From Zygnema cylindricum (lineage: Eukaryota > Streptophyta > Zygnematophyceae > Zygnematales > Zygnemataceae), in the NCBI GenBank assembly GCA_037447655.1, contig JBBHKE010000790.1:64001-128000 (forward strand): DNA of 64,000 nt. Reading direction: 5' to 3'. Of the stretch, positions 22,444 through 33,990 are shown in pieces (the first letter of the stretch is position 1; every line of letters begins with the position of its first letter). The notes beneath the pieces were generated by a model, which was not told where the DNA came from, did not search any database, and worked only from the letters and a program-made list of their open reading frames with translations. The translations under genes were made by a program, and so were the position numbers.

Positions 22444-25400
22444 GACCACACTTCTCCCTGCAAAAAATTAGCTTAGGGGAAGGCACAGGTTTGGTCATCA
22501 TATCTGCTACCATCTCACTATATGGTCGGTACTCTAAACTGATTATTTTGTTTTCTACTTTCTCTCTAACAAAGCTGAGTCTAATGTCCATGTGTTTGGC
22601 TTTAAATTGATGTTTAGGATTGGCAAAAATAGCGATTACAGTCTGATTATCACAAAAAAAATTTGCCTACCACTCTTATTATGACCAAACCCACCAAGGA
22701 AAGACTTGACCCACATCAAATCTTTTACATCAAAGCAAGAGGCCATATACTCAAGCCTCCATGATGGACTGAACAATATCCTTTTGGTGTTTGCTACTCC
22801 AACAGCAAACCCATCACCCACATATATTATATATCCAGAAATACATCTCCTCATCGGAGCATCACCATAAGTGGCATCACTCCAAGTAGTGATGTCAGTA
22901 TTCTCACCACCCAAATGCAACCATAAATCCCTAGTTCCTATCAAATATCTAAGGACTCTCTTAGTTGCCTCCCACTCCCTCTTAGTGGGAGCATTTAGAC
23001 TTCGACTCAGCACTCTACAGCTGCAGCTAAATCCGGCCGGGTACAATTCATAAAATAGATTAGACTTCCCACTACTTGGTTGTAAGGAGTAGTCTGCATG
23101 AACTTCTATTCTTCATGAGATAATTCCTCGTCTAAGACTATTACTCTTTCTTCCTCACTCCCCTCACTTCCCTTTCTTTAACTCAATTGGAGTTGTACAA
23201 CTATTAGCTTTATCCATCTGAAATTTTTCAAGCATGTTCCCTATTGCTTCTTTTTGAGTCAATCTTATAATCTTTCTTTTTTGATCTCTTTCTACTTGAA
23301 TTCCTAAGATATATTTTACTTCCCCCATATCCTTCATTTCAAATCTCACCTTAAGATCGGTTTTCATTTTATTAATTATTTCCATTGATTTACTTAAAAC
23401 AAACAAATCATCAACAAAAATTGCAATAAATATAACACCTTCCTCATCTTCAAAAACATATATCGAGTGATCTGAGCTTATCCAAATATATCCCAAACCG
23501 GTAAGAAACTCATCAAGCTTCTTATTCCACTGTTGAGGCGCTTGTTTTAAACCATAAAGAGATTAAATCAGCCGACATACCTTACTCTCCTCTCCTTCCT
23601 CCACAAATCTTTCGAGTTGTCGCATGATGATCTCCTCTTCCAATTCTCCATGCAAAAAGCTGTCTTGATGGCCATCTGGTGCACCTCCATGTCTTCCGCT
23701 GCTGCCAGACTGATAAGTAGGCGGACGGAGGGAAATCTGACGACCGGGGCAAAGGTTTCCTTGTAGTTGATTCCCTCCTTTTGTGTAAATCCTTTTGCCA
23801 CTAATCGGGCCTTGTAGCCCTCAATTGTGTTATCTGGGTTCAGTTTTAATATGAACACCCACTTACAACCGATTGGTTTTCGATTAGGTGGACAATCCAC
23901 CAGCTCCCAAGTATCGGCTGCCATAATTGAGGCCATCTCCTCATTGATAACTGTCTTCCAACGGTTCCTTTCTTGACAAGTCATCGCCTCTCCATAAGTC
24001 CAAGGTTCATCTTGATGAGATTGTTTTGTTACCTTGTTATTAACATGTTTTTCTTGCAATCTTTTGCTTCTTCTCCTTCACCCCTCAAAATCAGAGGCCA
24101 AAATAGATGGTTCTCGTGGATTCTTTTGAACAATCTCGGATTCTCCCCTATCCCTTGATTTCGAATCAATTTCCACCACCTCTTCCAATTCAGGTAGGGT
24201 TGTCACTGGAGTGTCCGCAGCCGAGTCTTTTTCGGTCTGATTTGTACTTGGAAGAATGTATCTTCTCTAAAACCTCGATAGTTAGGAAGCTCAAAGTCAT
24301 CGGAATTTTCTGACTCAAATCTGATTTTTACAGACTTTGTATACTTTAAATGATCCACAGACTTTACTTCATCCATAAGTACTAGATGCTTTACTAAGAT
24401 TATATCTTCCCTTTTTAGATCATAAACTCTATATCCTTTAACATCCTCATCATATCCTTATACGTATTCCGGTTTTCCTTTAGGATCTAGCTTCCAATCA
24501 GACCGATCTGTATCTAGACTGAATACTTGACTGCCGAAAACCTTTAAGTGAGATATGTCTGGTTTCCGGCCTGTCCATCTCTCATAAGGTGTTTGATCTT
24601 TTATAGCTGAAGTAAGAACTCTATTTTTGAGGTAATTAGCACAGTTCACTGCTTCTGCCCAAAACCTTTTTCCTATCTTCTTATCTGATAACATACTTCT
24701 AACACTATCACTTATTGTTCTGTTTAATCTTTCAACTACTCCATTCTGTTCCGAGTTTTCTAGAACTGTCTTTTGGTGTTGGACTCCATCTTCCCTCAAA
24801 AAATCCTCAAACTGGTTAGAAGTATACTCTCCACCATTATAACTCCTTACTCTCTTGATTGGAGTTTCATGGAGTTTTTCGCTCCATGCTTTATATTATC
24901 TTAAACAATCATGAGTTTCTGACTTGTTTTTCAATAATACACCTTAGAATACCGAGACCAATCATCACTGATAGTCATCATAAATCTCTTCCCCCCATGG
25001 TGAGGGCACTCTAGGCGGTCCCCAAATATATGTAAATACTAAATCTAGAATTTTTTCTCCCTTATAAGTGGTTGTTTTGGGAAATGGTAATCTGTTTGTT
25101 TTACCTTGAGCACATCCACTACAATCACTTATATTGTCACACTCACTGAACTGAATCCCTTCCACCACTCTCTTCTTTTTCATCTCTTTTAACTTATCTA
25201 ATTCACATGCCTAGCCTCTTATGCCACATCATAATATCATGAACACCAACATAATAAAGTTTCTTTGTTTCATTTCTTAAAATCAGCATAAACATCCTTT
25301 CGCTACCTTTCTCAGCAATGAAATAGACATCCTCCTAAAAACTAGTAGTAAAGACTCCTTCCCTACTGCTAGAAAAAAAACCCTTATCATCTAATACAGA

Positions 25401-25628
25401 TGTAGAGATGAGGTTTTTGTTCAGCTCCGGAATAATCAATTCATTGGAGAATGTTATTATAGATGTCTTTCCTTCTACTAACACTTTCAGATCTACCGAT
25501 CCTACAAGAGTAGTAGTGACCATCCTCCCATCCCCGTACTCTATCTCTACGGTGGGAATCTTTTTTATCTTAGTGAACAGGTGCCTATCCTTACACATGT
25601 GCATGGAGGCACCTGAATCTATAATCTA
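22444..25628 (-). pseudogene. D pol, heavily decayed
   Basis: RNase H (22444-23050), reverse transcriptase (23160-24060), integrase (24300-25330) and protease (25335-25625) can all be followed on the minus strand, in pieces of at most about 160 codons. YVDD has become FVDD (about 23400). Integrase keeps CSGCAQGK and NRT. DSGAS is intact but preceded by an amber at 25626-25628. Frameshifts and stops are frequent. The last RNase H codons lie at 15952-15989 beyond element E. Confidence 0.78.
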
Positions 25629-26776
25629 GCCTGCTTCACCTTTCAATCCACTTTAAGCACATTTTTGCCTTCGTGGAATTTTGACCTCGTTTTTCGCCTC
25701 CAACTCCTTATCCAATAGGAGCTCAACGTCCTCGTCCTCGGATTTCGCCTCATGTACTTGTGTCACAAGGGCCTTTTACTTTCCTCTCGCGGTTCCACTA
25801 GTCTGCCCCTCCTTTAACCAAAACTTGGTTAGCTTAGTGCACTCTGCCATATAGTGCTCGATTTCTTACAAAAATGACATAAACCTTAGGGAGCCCTTGG
25901 TCCGAACTTGTCAGTCTTATTTTTCTGCTCCCTCCCCCCATATTTTCCGACCGGTTTCCGAGAATCCTTGTTCCTCCAATTGGTCGCAGCTGCCAAGGCT
26001 TGCCCACTCTTTCCTCCCCTTCGGATCTCAATTGTATTCTCCCGAACGAGAATCATCCCTACCAATGAGTTCCATATCCACCTTGAGTCCGACAAGTCCT
26101 ACACACGGTTGACTATGTTCTCGAACTCATCGGGTAACTTCATTAGTAAAATGTTAACCTTTTCTTTTTCACTAAAATATTTTCCAACAATCTGTAGCTC
26201 CATGAAGAGTGTAGCAAGCTCATTGCAAATATCCAACATCTTCCCCCCTTTGTATACATACTCCTTAACTTTCTGATCAGCCAATTGTTGTTGCTGAATC
26301 GTACCACTTCGGTACATCTCTATGAGAGCCATCCAAAGATCGTATGCCCTTTCTACCTGCAAATGAGGACATGCAAGCCCTTGAGTAAGATGGCGGAGGA
26401 TGAAGTGATTTTTCGCCATATTGTTGAAGTCCCTGGTATCAATATCATTCTCCTTGTTCCTCATAATAGGTCACATGAATGTTGAACTAGTTGCTATTGC
26501 TGTGGTCATCTCCTTCTCCGTTCCTTTCTCCACCACCTCTATTTCGTTTGACTCCTCGATTGAAGATGGGGTTGCTTTCTTTGTGAACCTGCTTCCTCCA
26601 AACCTTGGAGGGATTCCAAGATTTGATGGACGCCTAACTCGTCCACTCACTATCCCTCAAAACCTTTTCTCGAATAGAGCACCTGTCATCATACTTTCCC
26701 AGTATATGAAGCCAGTTCCATTAAAGATGGGTACCCTAGAGGGTAGGCCCATAACCTGAAATTTTGATACCTCCAT
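25629..26776 (-). pseudogene. D gag, heavily decayed
   Basis: The LTR-internal start at 26776-26774 reads MEVSKFQ and then the VMGP codons of the primer-binding site. Capsid blocks TRDFNNMAKNHFILRHL and LPDEFENIVNRV are visible near 26450-26100. A degraded knuckle follows near 25880. Several frameshifts and a stop (TAA) in the KCAYGG motif near 25650 disable it. Confidence 0.78.
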
Positions 26777-27824
26777 AGGTCCTCAGAAAGTACAGCTTGC
26801 AAGAAGCCTCTAGGATAACCCTGACCCCTTTGTGTTTCAGCAAGAATAACTGCCACCTTGGCAGGCAAAAACTCTTACCACCTTTACCCGTGTAAAGGCA
26901 AGACTCCCCTAAGTTGACAAAAAAAAGAATCTTTGAATTTGCTCCCCTGAGCACTACGTTTTGGAGGGTCAAAAGTTGACTTTTTGTACAGAAGTTCTCT
27001 AGGAGAGAGGGTCCTATTTACCAATTTTTCTAAGTCCTATCTCTCTCACAAACTCTATCTTGTGATGTACGAAACCAATCATATTACTCTTCCGTACACT
27101 AAAGTATTGGTGTCGGTGTACTTTCTGTATGGATACTGTACGACATGGCCTAAATGTCGACACGTGGTATATCTGGATTTGCTCCATAAATCTCGAAGAT
27201 GCCGCGAACTAATGCTAGTCTGCCTTGTGTCATTCGATGTGGCGATGACCAAAAACCGCGGAAATCCTCTTCCGCGATCTCGACATTCATTTTGACCGTC
27301 CAATTAAATGTAGATTTAATTGAAGCCGTAATGAATACATGCGCGGAAATCGTTTCGCTATCGAAACAAATGCTCGGTACATATTTCTTGTCCGTACCTT
27401 AATCCGTACTTTTACATAACTGAACCTATGTATTCTGTAAATAGTTTTCGTTTAATGAATTTGTCAGCGTTGTAATGTTTATCTAATTATCAAACACAAT
27501 GTATTCTAACTCTAGTCATAGACTAAATGGATAGAGCTACCAGCTACCAGCGGATTTCACGGCGGCTCGGTACCACGATAAAATCCCGAGTCTAACAGCT
27601 TTCGTTTTAGTAAATCAGTAAATTTACTACCGTAAATCAATTAATCTACTACCCGTAAATCTGAGGATAGCATAGGCAGCCATGGCTCTAGCTTCATCTC
27701 CGACTTTTAGTGACTGCAACAAGTGTGGGAGTTGAAGAGAGAAGTTAGAGGCATACTGCCTTGGCTTCTTTTCTGCATTTTATTTTAGACCTAGAAAATA
27801 CTAAGCAAACCATCAATTTCTACA
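26757..27824 (-). repeat. 5' LTR of element D, also the 3' LTR of fragment G
   Basis: This 1068-bp LTR begins tgaaattttgatacc after the primer-binding-site complement and ends caatttctaca. It has internal retrotransposon sequence on both sides: D's gag on the left, and a polypurine tract plus RNase H on the right. That is the layout of a tandem LTR-internal-LTR array. Confidence 0.85.
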
Positions 27825-28128
27825 CTACCCCTATTTTCTAGTCAATCTTCAATTTCATGACTCACTTCTCCCTGCAGAAAATTAGCTTAGGGGAAGGCAT
27901 AGGTTTGGTCATCATATCTGCTACCATTTTCTTTTCTGGTCGGTACTCTAAAATGATTATTTTGTTTCCTACTTTCTCTCTAACAAAGCTAAGTCTTATG
28001 TCCAAGTGTTTGGCTCTAAAATGATTTTTACGATTGGCAGAAATAGCGATTGCTGCCTGATTATCACAAAAAAAATCTGCATTTTATTTTAGACCTAGAA
28101 AATACTAAAAAAACCATCGATTTCTACA
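27825..28128 (-). pseudogene. Fragment G: RNase H tail joined to an LTR tip
   Basis: 27825-28077 is a minus-strand RNase H C-terminus with its polypurine tract (DNQAAIAIS, then a KTKHLDIRLSF-like tail with substitutions). It breaks off at tctgca and continues as the last ~50 bp of a D-type LTR (gcattttattttagacctag to tttctaca at 28128). Both parents contain tctgca, so a microhomology join is likely. Confidence 0.75.
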
Positions 28129-29466
28129 ACCTTTGCTCTAGTTGTTCAATTCCCATCAGTAAGGATTCTCCTTAGTCTGGCAGCAGCTAAAGACATAGAA
28201 ATACACTAGATGGATATTAAAACTGCGTTTTTTAATGGTGAGTTAGAGTAAGAGATTTTCATGACGCAACTAGAGGGATTTTTGGAAGAAGGAGAAGAGA
28301 GCAAAGTGTGCAGGCTTATAAAGTCCTTATATGGACTAAAGCAGGCTATTTGACCGTGGATTAAGAAACTAGATGAGTTTCTCACAGGTTTGGGTTATAC
28401 TCGAATCAGGTCTTACCATTATATCTATATGTCTGAGGATGAGAAAGATGTCATTTTTATTGCAATCTATGTGATGATCTGTTTATGCTCAATAAGTCTT
28501 TGAAAAGATCAATAGGCTAAAGAAATAACTTAGAAGCAAATTTGATATGAAGGATTTATGTGAGGCAAAGTACAATTTGGGGATCGAAATAGAGAGAGAT
28601 GGGGGGAAATGGATTATCAGACTTACTCATAAGAAAACAATAGGTAATATGCTTGAGAAATTCCAGATGGAAAAGGCTAACAATTGTACGACTCCCATGA
28701 ACTTGAAAAAAATAACTGATGGAAGTGTAGAAGGAGGAGTGATGATCTTAGATGATCAGATGAGTCAAGAGGAGAGAGAGTTTATGAAGTCTATTCTTTA
28801 TAGAAAGGTTGTAGGAAGTTTGATTTATTTTATGAACTGAACCAGGTCGGACATAGCGGCGGTAGTTGGAGTACTCAGTAGGAGTCTTAATTATCATAGG
28901 AAGAGAGAGTGGGAGGTAGCCCAGAGAGTCATGAGATATTTGGTGGGAACCAGAGAGTTATGGTTGCCTTTGGGAGGAGAGCACACTATCATCACTACTT
29001 GGAGTGATGCTAGTTATGAGGATGCACCTATGAAAAGATGCACTTCTTGGTATGTGTTGTATGTGGGGGAAGGTGCTTGTTGTTGGAGCAGCAAGCAACA
29101 AAAGGTGGTTGCTTAGTCTACTATAGAGGCTGAGTACATGGCCTTTTGTTCTGCTGTGAAAGAATTGATGTGGGTCAAGTCCTTGTTACAAGAACTGGGG
29201 TATATGAAAGAGGGAGTGCATGAAGTATTTTTTGATAATCAAGCTGCAATTGCAATTGCAGCTAATCCAAAACATCATTTTAAAGCTAAGCATATGGATA
29301 TAAGATTGAGGTTTGTGAGGGAAAAAAATGAGAATAAGATTGTGAATCTTGTATATAGATCTGATGAGGAAAAGGTGGCTGATATGATGACAAAACCAAT
29401 GCCCTGTCCTAAATTAAAATATTGCAGAGAAAAATGTGGACTAAAACTAAAGTTAAAACTAGACTA
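28129..29466 (+). pseudogene. H reverse transcriptase and RNase H, broken
   Basis: Colinear with F from TFAPVVRF to the end. There are stops at IH*MDIK and ELE*EIF. A 1-bp loss damages YVDD near 28475, and there is a stop after IYFMN near 28840 and another at VVA*S near 29117. RNase H has SDASYED, IEAEY and DNQAAIA. The Cys before Asp in CDNQ is replaced by Phe. The final stop is near 29464. Confidence 0.8.
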
Positions 29467-29480
29467 TAAAATATGGGGAG

Positions 29481-30465
29481 TGTTGAAATTAATAGATTCC
29501 TAGAGTATTTTCTAGGTATAAACATGTTAGTATAAAAGAGCGGGCAGCCTACCTCCACCTCCTCTATCTAGCCCCCATACTTCTTATAGTCACTGAAGGA
29601 TAGAGAGGATGATTGAGGCATGGCTGCCTTATTTTAGTAGGCAGGACTAAAGAGTGACTAATGTCACTCTCAACAAAAGGTTGAGTCCGGCAGGATTCAA
29701 ACCTCCGACCTGTAAAGTACCTCGTAGCTGGTAGCTCTAACTAGTCTTCGTGAAGACCGTTAAACTACATGGGGTGTGATATGTATTTAAACTAATACAT
29801 GATCTTGAAACCGATTAACTCAAATATGAACAAAGGACCTTAGAACTAGTTAAAGTTTTAGTGCGAACGTCATTTCGCACGAAACAAATGAATCGGACAT
29901 TTGTTTCGACGGTCGACATTTAATGTCGGATTTAATTTGACGGCGCATATCACTGCCGAGATTGCGGAATGGTCACTTTGACGTTTATGGACGTGGCATG
30001 ACCAGGCGCCATGTGGAGGGATAACATTTGGTCGCAAGAATTCCGAGGAACATACGGACGATTGGAAAAGTGACACGCGTCCATTCAGTGGCCTTGCCGT
30101 ACACAAGCCATACAGAAAGGACATCGACCATAATACCTTTCTGTACTTTACAGTCAGGTGATTTGTCCGTACTTCACTAGATAGGGGTTGTGAGAGGGAT
30201 TAAGGACTTAGGAAAATCTGGTAGTTAGTCACCTCTCTCTAAGAGAGCTTTGTATTAAATTGGCATTTTTGCGGGTTCATAACTTATCGGTTGGTTGGCA
30301 GTTTTCAGTGATTCTTTTTGCTACGGACTCAAGGGAGTCCAGACTACACAAAGGTGTTTCAGGTTGCATTCTTGGGCAGGAGTTGTTGTGGCTTGAAGTG
30401 GGTTAATTAAAAACTATCTAGAGGTTTCCTGTATTTTGTAGTCCAATGGAGGACACAAAATTTCA
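29481..30465 (+). repeat. 3' LTR of element H
   Basis: This LTR runs from tgttgaaattaatag to aaatttca (985 bp). Relative to F's LTR it keeps the antisense tRNA-like block (29683-29770), the covarying hairpin at 29652-29669, the promoter palindrome CTCTCTCTAAGAGAG with a TATA-like gtattaaa near 30250, and the leader hairpin GGACTC/GAGTCC near 30325. The LTR-internal ATGGAGG gag start is also kept near 30446. Confidence 0.82.
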
Positions 30466-30558
30466 GAAGAGACTCTCTTCGCGAAGGAGAGTCTCTTCAA
30501 ATTGGACGATTGGGCCCATCGTCTAGTTTGAAGAGAGCCTCTTCAAACTAGACGATGA
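30466..30558. repeat. Cluster of short palindromes and inverted repeats
   Basis: The segment opens with a near-perfect palindrome centred on cgcg (gaagagactctcttcgcg and its complement). Three copies of a CTCTTCAAACTAGACGAT-like word follow, two direct and one inverted around tgggccca. No gene is visible from here to 30861. The cluster may be the end of a TIR element or a recombination relic at H's right border. Confidence 0.6.
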
Positions 30559-30861
30559 GCGCGATTTACACCTTCGACGATGTGTGCGATGTACAAGTGA
30601 AAAGTAAAAATAGTTGCCAACAAAAACTGGTGATGAGAACCGAACACGTCTTACACGCCATGTGCTTTCGGCCACGCTGGCTGAAGTTTCCAACGAACAA
30701 CCCACCAAAAGTACCATCCACTTGGTATCCACTGTGTCCACAGTTTGCCGCGCTTTCACTGTACTAATACACGTAAAAATGTGACAGATGTCACCTAATA
30801 CGGCAAAAGCTTTCCGTTGGACTCAAGCGTTCAAATAAAAGCCATGGCAGTGAGGAAGGTA

Positions 30862-31361
30862 CACCGCGAATCGTAATTAGAGTAAATTACTCTAATTCGG
30901 TCGCTCGAAATTTCGAAGCTATCACATCAAATAGAGTAAATGATTCTAATTTTTTCATTATACTATTTAAGGTAAGGTTTAATTAGCGTTTTTAACTCTA
31001 ATATATGTTCTTTTTAAAAAGTATGGAGTACGGACGACGTTCGACCGTGCAAAATTGTACATTTGTAAGTAAAAAAGTACAAATAATGATTTAATACAAG
31101 CCATTATCATGAAACTGCGTTTTAACAAACTGCGAGTGCAAACGTCATAGTGACGATAAACTGTACGTTTTGTCAGATTCTGTACGAATACCTTATTTAC
31201 TGTAGAGGATATTAGCTTGCCAAATTAGAGTACACTGCATAAATTAGAGCAAATTCCTTTTTGAAATAGTTCTATCACATAAATTAGAGTAAATTACCAT
31301 AATTATTTTTTTCTCTTTTTTTACTCTAATTTTTTCATTACTCTAATTACGATGCGCGGTG
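30862..31361. mobile_element. 500-bp TIR element with TA flanks (non-coding)
   Basis: The left terminus CACCGCGAATCGTAATTAGA and the right terminus are inverted complements with one mismatch over about 23 bp. TA dinucleotides lie at 30860-30861 and 31362-31363. The interior has repeats of attagagtaaat and no coding potential. Terminal sequence and TA flank match the style of the MITE at 2607-2803. It is a non-autonomous DNA transposon in appearance; no transposase is in the window. Confidence 0.75.
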
Positions 31362-31363
31362 TA

Positions 31364-31902
31364 CACCGTGAATCGGTATTGGCGTAATGGACGCTATTTA
31401 AGGTACCTTTTTTTTTCCCCAAATTCTTAAACAGCATAAATTATTCTGTTTTTTCTTTTACGCCATTTAGGGTTCTTTTCCAATTTTTATCATCTAAATA
31501 GAGTGTTGTACGGTCAGTGTCAGACTGTACAAAAATGTACCTTTTTAAGTGAGAAAGTATAATTAATGGGTTTTAGTAACCACGGACGTATGAGAATATG
31601 CGCTCTAAAAAGGGGATGCAATCGGGTTGTCAAAAATCACGTTCTCACATATTCGTCCGGTAACCGCGTTTCGAACGTGTGAACGTACGATTTGTGTACG
31701 ATTTGTCAAATTTTAAACAGAACCTATATTAGTGTAAACAAGTTTGGGGCGGGTGTGTATATTTTTTTAAATCCAAATTAGTATAAGTAAATATCCAGTA
31801 TGTATGTTTTTTTTGAAAAAATCCAAATTCTCAATTAGCGTAAATAACGGTAATTGTTCCTACACGCTAAAGAAACCTTTGCGCGAATAACGATTCACGG
31901 TG
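31364..31902. mobile_element. 539-bp TIR element sharing a TA with its neighbour
   Basis: The left terminus CACCGTGAATCGGTATTGGC pairs with the right end, 19 of 22 positions. TA flanks are at 31362-31363 (shared with the preceding element) and 31903-31904. Its interior resembles the neighbour's (a gtacggNcag/gacg...gtaca...aagtgagaaagta stretch occurs in both), so the pair are relatives inserted side by side. Non-coding. Confidence 0.72.
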
Positions 31903-31904
31903 TA

Positions 31905-32673
31905 CTGTAAGGTTTGTTACAAAACCTGATGAAGGTACATATAGTACGTTAGCTTATACTCGTACTATACTTTAAGTACATCTGTACATACGCTTGGTAC
32001 ACATGCTTCGTTACTGACTTTCCGTTGAAGTTTTTTTGCAGATTTTCAAAATCTAGACTCTAGCCTACGTGGCGCCAATCATTATTGAGAAACGATGTCT
32101 ACTGGCACGACATAATGGAAGGCTCTGCCAGTAAACACTGAAAATAGAGTAGACGTATCCGCATGTTTACTGGGACCGCCTAATGGAGACCAGGCCTTAC
32201 TTTCGCGGAAAGGACTCTACATATAAAACATAATGGCGCAATTCGAACCGTTATAAAGTACGCACGCACAGATTTTAAAATCTAATACTTTTATACGAAT
32301 CTTAGATTCTGTCCGTCCGTATAGAACTATAGATACGACGGTCACATTTATATATATTTTTTTGAATCTCTTGTGTGAACAGGCGCCTACGTGGTTCCAA
32401 TCGAAACAAAGACACGTGGCGATCTTTGACGCGACATGACGGAGAAGACTGCGTTGTCCGTAGCGTCGACGACCGCCTTTCTTTTTCTCGCTCGTCGTGT
32501 TTCCGTGCCTGCCACGTCACTATCCGGTTCGTCCTCTCTCGCTCCTCCCCCTCCTCGTACTTTCCCTCAAGTTAGCTTCAGCCTTGTCTTCTTCCCTCGC
32601 TGTCATTTTTTGCCTTCTAATATTATTTCTTTTGTCCTCTCTTGGTCCCTCCGATTGCTTCTGCTTTCCCTTC
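31905..32673. other. Region upstream of a possible gene
   Basis: No convincing coding sequence. Two ACGTGG-containing words occur near 32068 and 32388, with short repeats (cctacgtgg..ccaatc) around them. Base composition becomes GC- and CT-richer toward 32674. These could be promoter elements of the gene starting at 32674, but that is inference. Confidence 0.35.
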
Positions 32674-32814
32674 ATGGCCGCCCACGTCACACTGCCGCGG
32701 CTGGCGCTGGCCGGGCTGCTGCTTTTGTCGCCTAGTGCGGGAAACTTCGCGGAAGCTTCCTCGCATCGCTGGGTGTCGGACGTCCACGAGCTCATGCGTC
32801 GGCCGGGCGAGACG
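32674..32814 (+). CDS. Candidate first exon with signal peptide
   Basis: ATG at 32674 opens 47 codons: a short N-region, a Leu/Ala-rich hydrophobic core (LALAGLLLLSPSAG), then a hydrophilic stretch with WVSDVHELMRRPGE. The exon ends at GACG followed by GTACGT, a good splice donor. GC content and codon use differ sharply from the AT-rich surroundings. This looks like a secreted or ER/Golgi-targeted N-terminus, which fits the glycosyltransferase-like exons downstream. The exon phase (0) does not join directly to the next candidate exon, so the link is uncertain. An ATG at 32436 opens another frame over part of it. Confidence 0.45.
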
Positions 32815-33025
32815 GTACGTCACGTCACGGGATACGGTACGGATTGGTACGGATCGGAACTGACGGGGATAGGTAGCACGGGACTGACTGAATGGTTTGG
32901 TTGAATTGTACGGAACGCAAAAGGTACGGACAGTAAAGTGGTACGGATATGGGAATGGTACGGTACACTAGAATGGTGCGGAACAGGGTATTTTAAAAGA
33001 ATAGGGTATTTGCACCCGCATGGTA
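32815..33025. repeat. Cluster of GGTACGG words
   Basis: Starting at the putative donor, about eight copies of GGTACGG or one-mismatch forms occur within 210 bp at irregular spacing, with related gtacggaac words. No simple unit length is obvious. The same GTACGG word is frequent in the U3 part of the family II LTRs. Confidence 0.6.
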
Positions 33026-33340
33026 CGGTAGGGGTGAAGTGTAGAGATCTGATTAACATTAATGTAGAGATCTGTTTTTTTGAAAAAATAAAAAAACAAT
33101 TAAGAAGAAACTTTAGTTTTGCAGGAGGAAAAACGAGCGCCGGGGTGTATTTTATTTATGGATGATCGTCAATTTAACCCAGGATATAACGATTTGGAAA
33201 AATGGGGAGAGGAAGCCCCATTTTGGTTATTTTCTAGAGTTTTAAATAGGTGATTAAAAAATTTCTTGCCTCTTTTGTTTTTATTTTATTTTCCTTTATT
33301 TTTTGACCCTCTTCCCCCTCTTTGTTTTTTTTTTATTTTT

Positions 33341-33390
<50 letters not shown>

Positions 33391-33990
33391 CCTCCTCTTT
33401 TTTTTTTTTTTTTTCTTTTCTTTTTTTCGTTTTCTTTTTTTCTGAAGTTTTGTTCCTTATTCCCTATTTTTTTCTTCTCCTATTTTGGTTTTTTTCCTCC
33501 TTTTTTTTATGTACAATGGAAAGGTTCCGAGGAGTTTTTTATGGGATGGTAGAAATTGTTGTCAATTTCGATAACTTTTTAATCTATGTCGAAATTTAAA
33601 ATTTACTATCATTTTCGATATTTTTAGAGATTTTGGAAATTCATTGTCGATGTCCAAAATATTTGAAATTTCACAAAAAAAATTGCCGATTTCAACAATT
33701 TTCCAAACTTAAGAAATCGTTTTGGATTTTGATAAATATTTAGAATTTTAGGAATCAGTGTGAATTTTGTTAATTTTTGAAAATTTACATTTCAATTGTC
33801 AATGTCGATAAACATTTGAAATTTTAGAATCATCGTCAATGTCGATAATTTTTATCGATGGTAATGTCGATTCTAGAAAACGATCTCCCTCCAGCACTCT
33901 CTACCTCCCTCCCTCCCTCTCTCCCTATCCCCTGACCCTCCTCCCTCCCTCTCCTCCCCCCTCTCTGCCTCTCTATCATTCTCTCTTCTA
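33026..33990. repeat. AT-rich intron-like stretch with poly-T and CT tracts
   Basis: Contains a long poly-T/TTC tract (about 33303-33515), a degenerate repeat with recurrent gtcgat and ttttggaaa words (33550-33870), and a cctccct pyrimidine tract (33890-33990). Long translations here are low-complexity artefacts. It would be intronic if the flanking exons belong to one gene. Confidence 0.6.

Larger units (their letters stand above)
14932..27824 (-). mobile_element. Copia element D (family II, divergent subfamily), split by E
   Basis: D is a minus-strand element with its 3' LTR at 14932-15951 and 5' LTR at 26757-27824. The internal region is 15952-15989 plus 22444-26756. The two LTRs share subfamily-specific sequence (gttgaagagagaagttagaggcatac). 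The internal gap is element E with flanks aacca and gacca. D is heavily mutated. Confidence 0.8.
28129..30465 (+). mobile_element. Copia element H (family I relative), 5'-truncated
   Basis: H is a plus-strand element starting abruptly inside reverse transcriptase (acctttgctctag, matching F at 43449) and running through RNase H and a polypurine tract (aaaatatggggag) to a 3' LTR ending at 30465. Gag, protease and integrase are absent. Its left edge abuts a minus-strand LTR tip, so H was probably interrupted by another insertion and then lost its 5' part. Confidence 0.82.

Noticed and set aside
32436-32735. A 99-codon frame overlapping the candidate first exon in another frame.
   Set aside because: Hydrophobic and compositionally biased, with no domain; the frame starting at 32674 has a better signal peptide and ends at a donor.
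33303-33599. Phe-rich open frames in the poly-T tract.
   Set aside because: Low-complexity translation of a homopolymer-rich repeat.
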